Assembly: GCF_007474605.1 (NCBI RefSeq)
Contig: NZ_VHKL01000008.1
Span: 248,001 to 312,000, forward strand
Reading direction: 5' to 3'
From: Rhodoligotrophos appendicifer
Lineage (GTDB): Bacteria; Pseudomonadota; Alphaproteobacteria; Rhizobiales; Im1
Length of the DNA: 64,000 nt
This document shows positions 63,329 to 64,000 of this stretch, in pieces (position 1 is the stretch's first letter; each line of letters opens with the position of its first letter). Under the pieces are notes generated by a model, which was not told where the DNA came from, did no database searches, and worked only from the letters and a program-made list of their open reading frames with translations. The position numbers and the translations under genes were made by a program.

Positions 63329-64000
63329 TGGAAAAGTTTCGTCTTCAGCGGTTGTTTCATTCGGACTCGCGACGCACTCTGATCGTGGCAATCGACCACG
63401 CTTTGTTCAACAATTCGGCGTTCCTTCCTGGAATTGAGAACATGGGAGCAAGCGTGAAGAAGGTCGCCGAAGCTGAGGCCGACGGAGTGTTGCTCTCCGT
63501 CGGCGAGGCGCCACATCTCCAGCGGCTCGCAGGTCGAAGCAAACCGGGCTTGTTGCTCCGGGTGGATCCGGCCAATTTCTACAATGACATTGCACCGGTC
63601 TCGCGCCTGCATTGCCGGGCATTCGAGAACGCGGTGGAGATCGCGCTGCGCCTGGATGCCGCCTGCATTCTTCTCAACCTCTTACAGATTGATGACCATC
63701 CGGAGATGTTGAACCAGTGCGTGGAAAACATCCTCCTTGTTAAGAATGATTGCGATCGTTATGGCATGCCGATGGCCATCGAGCCGCTGTCCTTCAAGAA
63801 GAGCAAGGACGGCTATGTCGGCGATGGGGATCCGAAACGAGTGACCACGCTGGCGCGCATGGCGGCCGAACTCGGCGCCGACCTTATTAAGACCGATGCC
63901 ACCGAACCGGAGGAGGAGTTCCATCGCGTTATCGAGGCCGCTTCGGGCGTTCCCGTTACGGTTCGCGGCGGCAGCAAGGCGTCCGACCGCGAGGTGCTCG
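63329..64000 (+). CDS. class I fructose-bisphosphate aldolase/DeoC-LacD family protein (partial)
   Basis: An open frame from ATG 63329, behind a GGGGA site, that runs off the window without a stop (224 codons seen). Landmarks are HSDSRRTLIVAIDHALFNN, MPMAIEPLSF, the Schiff-base lysine in ADLIKTDAT, and VPVTVRGGSKASDREVL. These match the DeoC/LacD/FbaB-type class I aldolases. The substrate may be fructose bisphosphate, a 2-keto-sugar phosphate or the aminohydroxybenzoate-type precursor. The C-terminus is missing at the window end. Confidence 0.82.

Overview
The window looks like the chromosome of a methylotrophic alphaproteobacterium, probably Hyphomicrobiales (Rhizobiales). The evidence is GC-rich coding, a rhizobial ChoXWV choline transporter, soxBDAG sarcosine oxidase, a DUF992 protein, rhizobial palindromic repeats, and a nearly complete lanthanide-type methanol oxidation plus tetrahydromethanopterin (H4MPT) formaldehyde oxidation gene set. 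No mxaF-type calcium methanol dehydrogenase and no mtdA/fch pair are present here. The genus cannot be fixed from the sequence alone.

Layout. 0.1-3.5 kb: choline ABC operon choX-(GFA protein)-choW-choV behind a BetI-like site. 3.7-4.9 kb: aspartate aminotransferase family gene. 4.9-10.0 kb (minus): sarcosine oxidase soxBDAG, divergent from an RpiR-type regulator. 11.0-14.8 kb (minus): a flippase and two acyltransferases of the FemAB/CelD type, an envelope polysaccharide cluster. 14.9-18.6 kb (minus): D-amino-acid transaminase, CcdA, acyl-CoA dehydrogenase, SDR. 18.8-27.7 kb (plus): mixed housekeeping genes, including a class I amidotransferase, a metallophosphoesterase-like protein without its metal ligands, a DUF992 protein, a glycosyltransferase, a DUF1007 protein, a DEAD-box helicase, an SDR, a thiolase and a DUF3574 protein.

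27.7-62.4 kb is a C1-metabolism super-island. It holds a FolD paralogue with an altered active site, fhcBADC (formyltransferase/hydrolase), formate-THF ligase, a canonical folD, pterin dehydratase, RFAP synthase, mtdB, an ATP-grasp gene, mch, a RimK-like gene, a CitG-like gene and fae. Then come minus-strand cofactor genes (DUF447, DHPS-like, MfnE-like kinase, an MfnB-FolB fusion, DUF3280), a plus-strand Lut/Ped-type lanthanide ABC system, minus-strand xoxFGJ, a divergent MfnF-like/HisA-like pair, and minus-strand pqqABCDE. Base composition falls visibly from about 47 kb to 62.5 kb, and a tRNA-Leu(CAA) stands at the right edge of that stretch. The window ends inside a class I aldolase gene.

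How the genes work together. XoxF with PQQ and a lanthanide oxidises methanol to formaldehyde and passes electrons to XoxG. The Lut system would supply the lanthanide. Fae, MtdB, Mch and Fhc carry the C1 unit on H4MPT and methylofuran to formate. Formate-THF ligase and FolD move formate into the folate pool. Choline uptake and sarcosine oxidase feed methyl-derived methylene-THF (or formaldehyde) into the same network. The MfnB/MfnE/MfnF-like, ATP-grasp, RFAP synthase and pterin genes build the two carriers.
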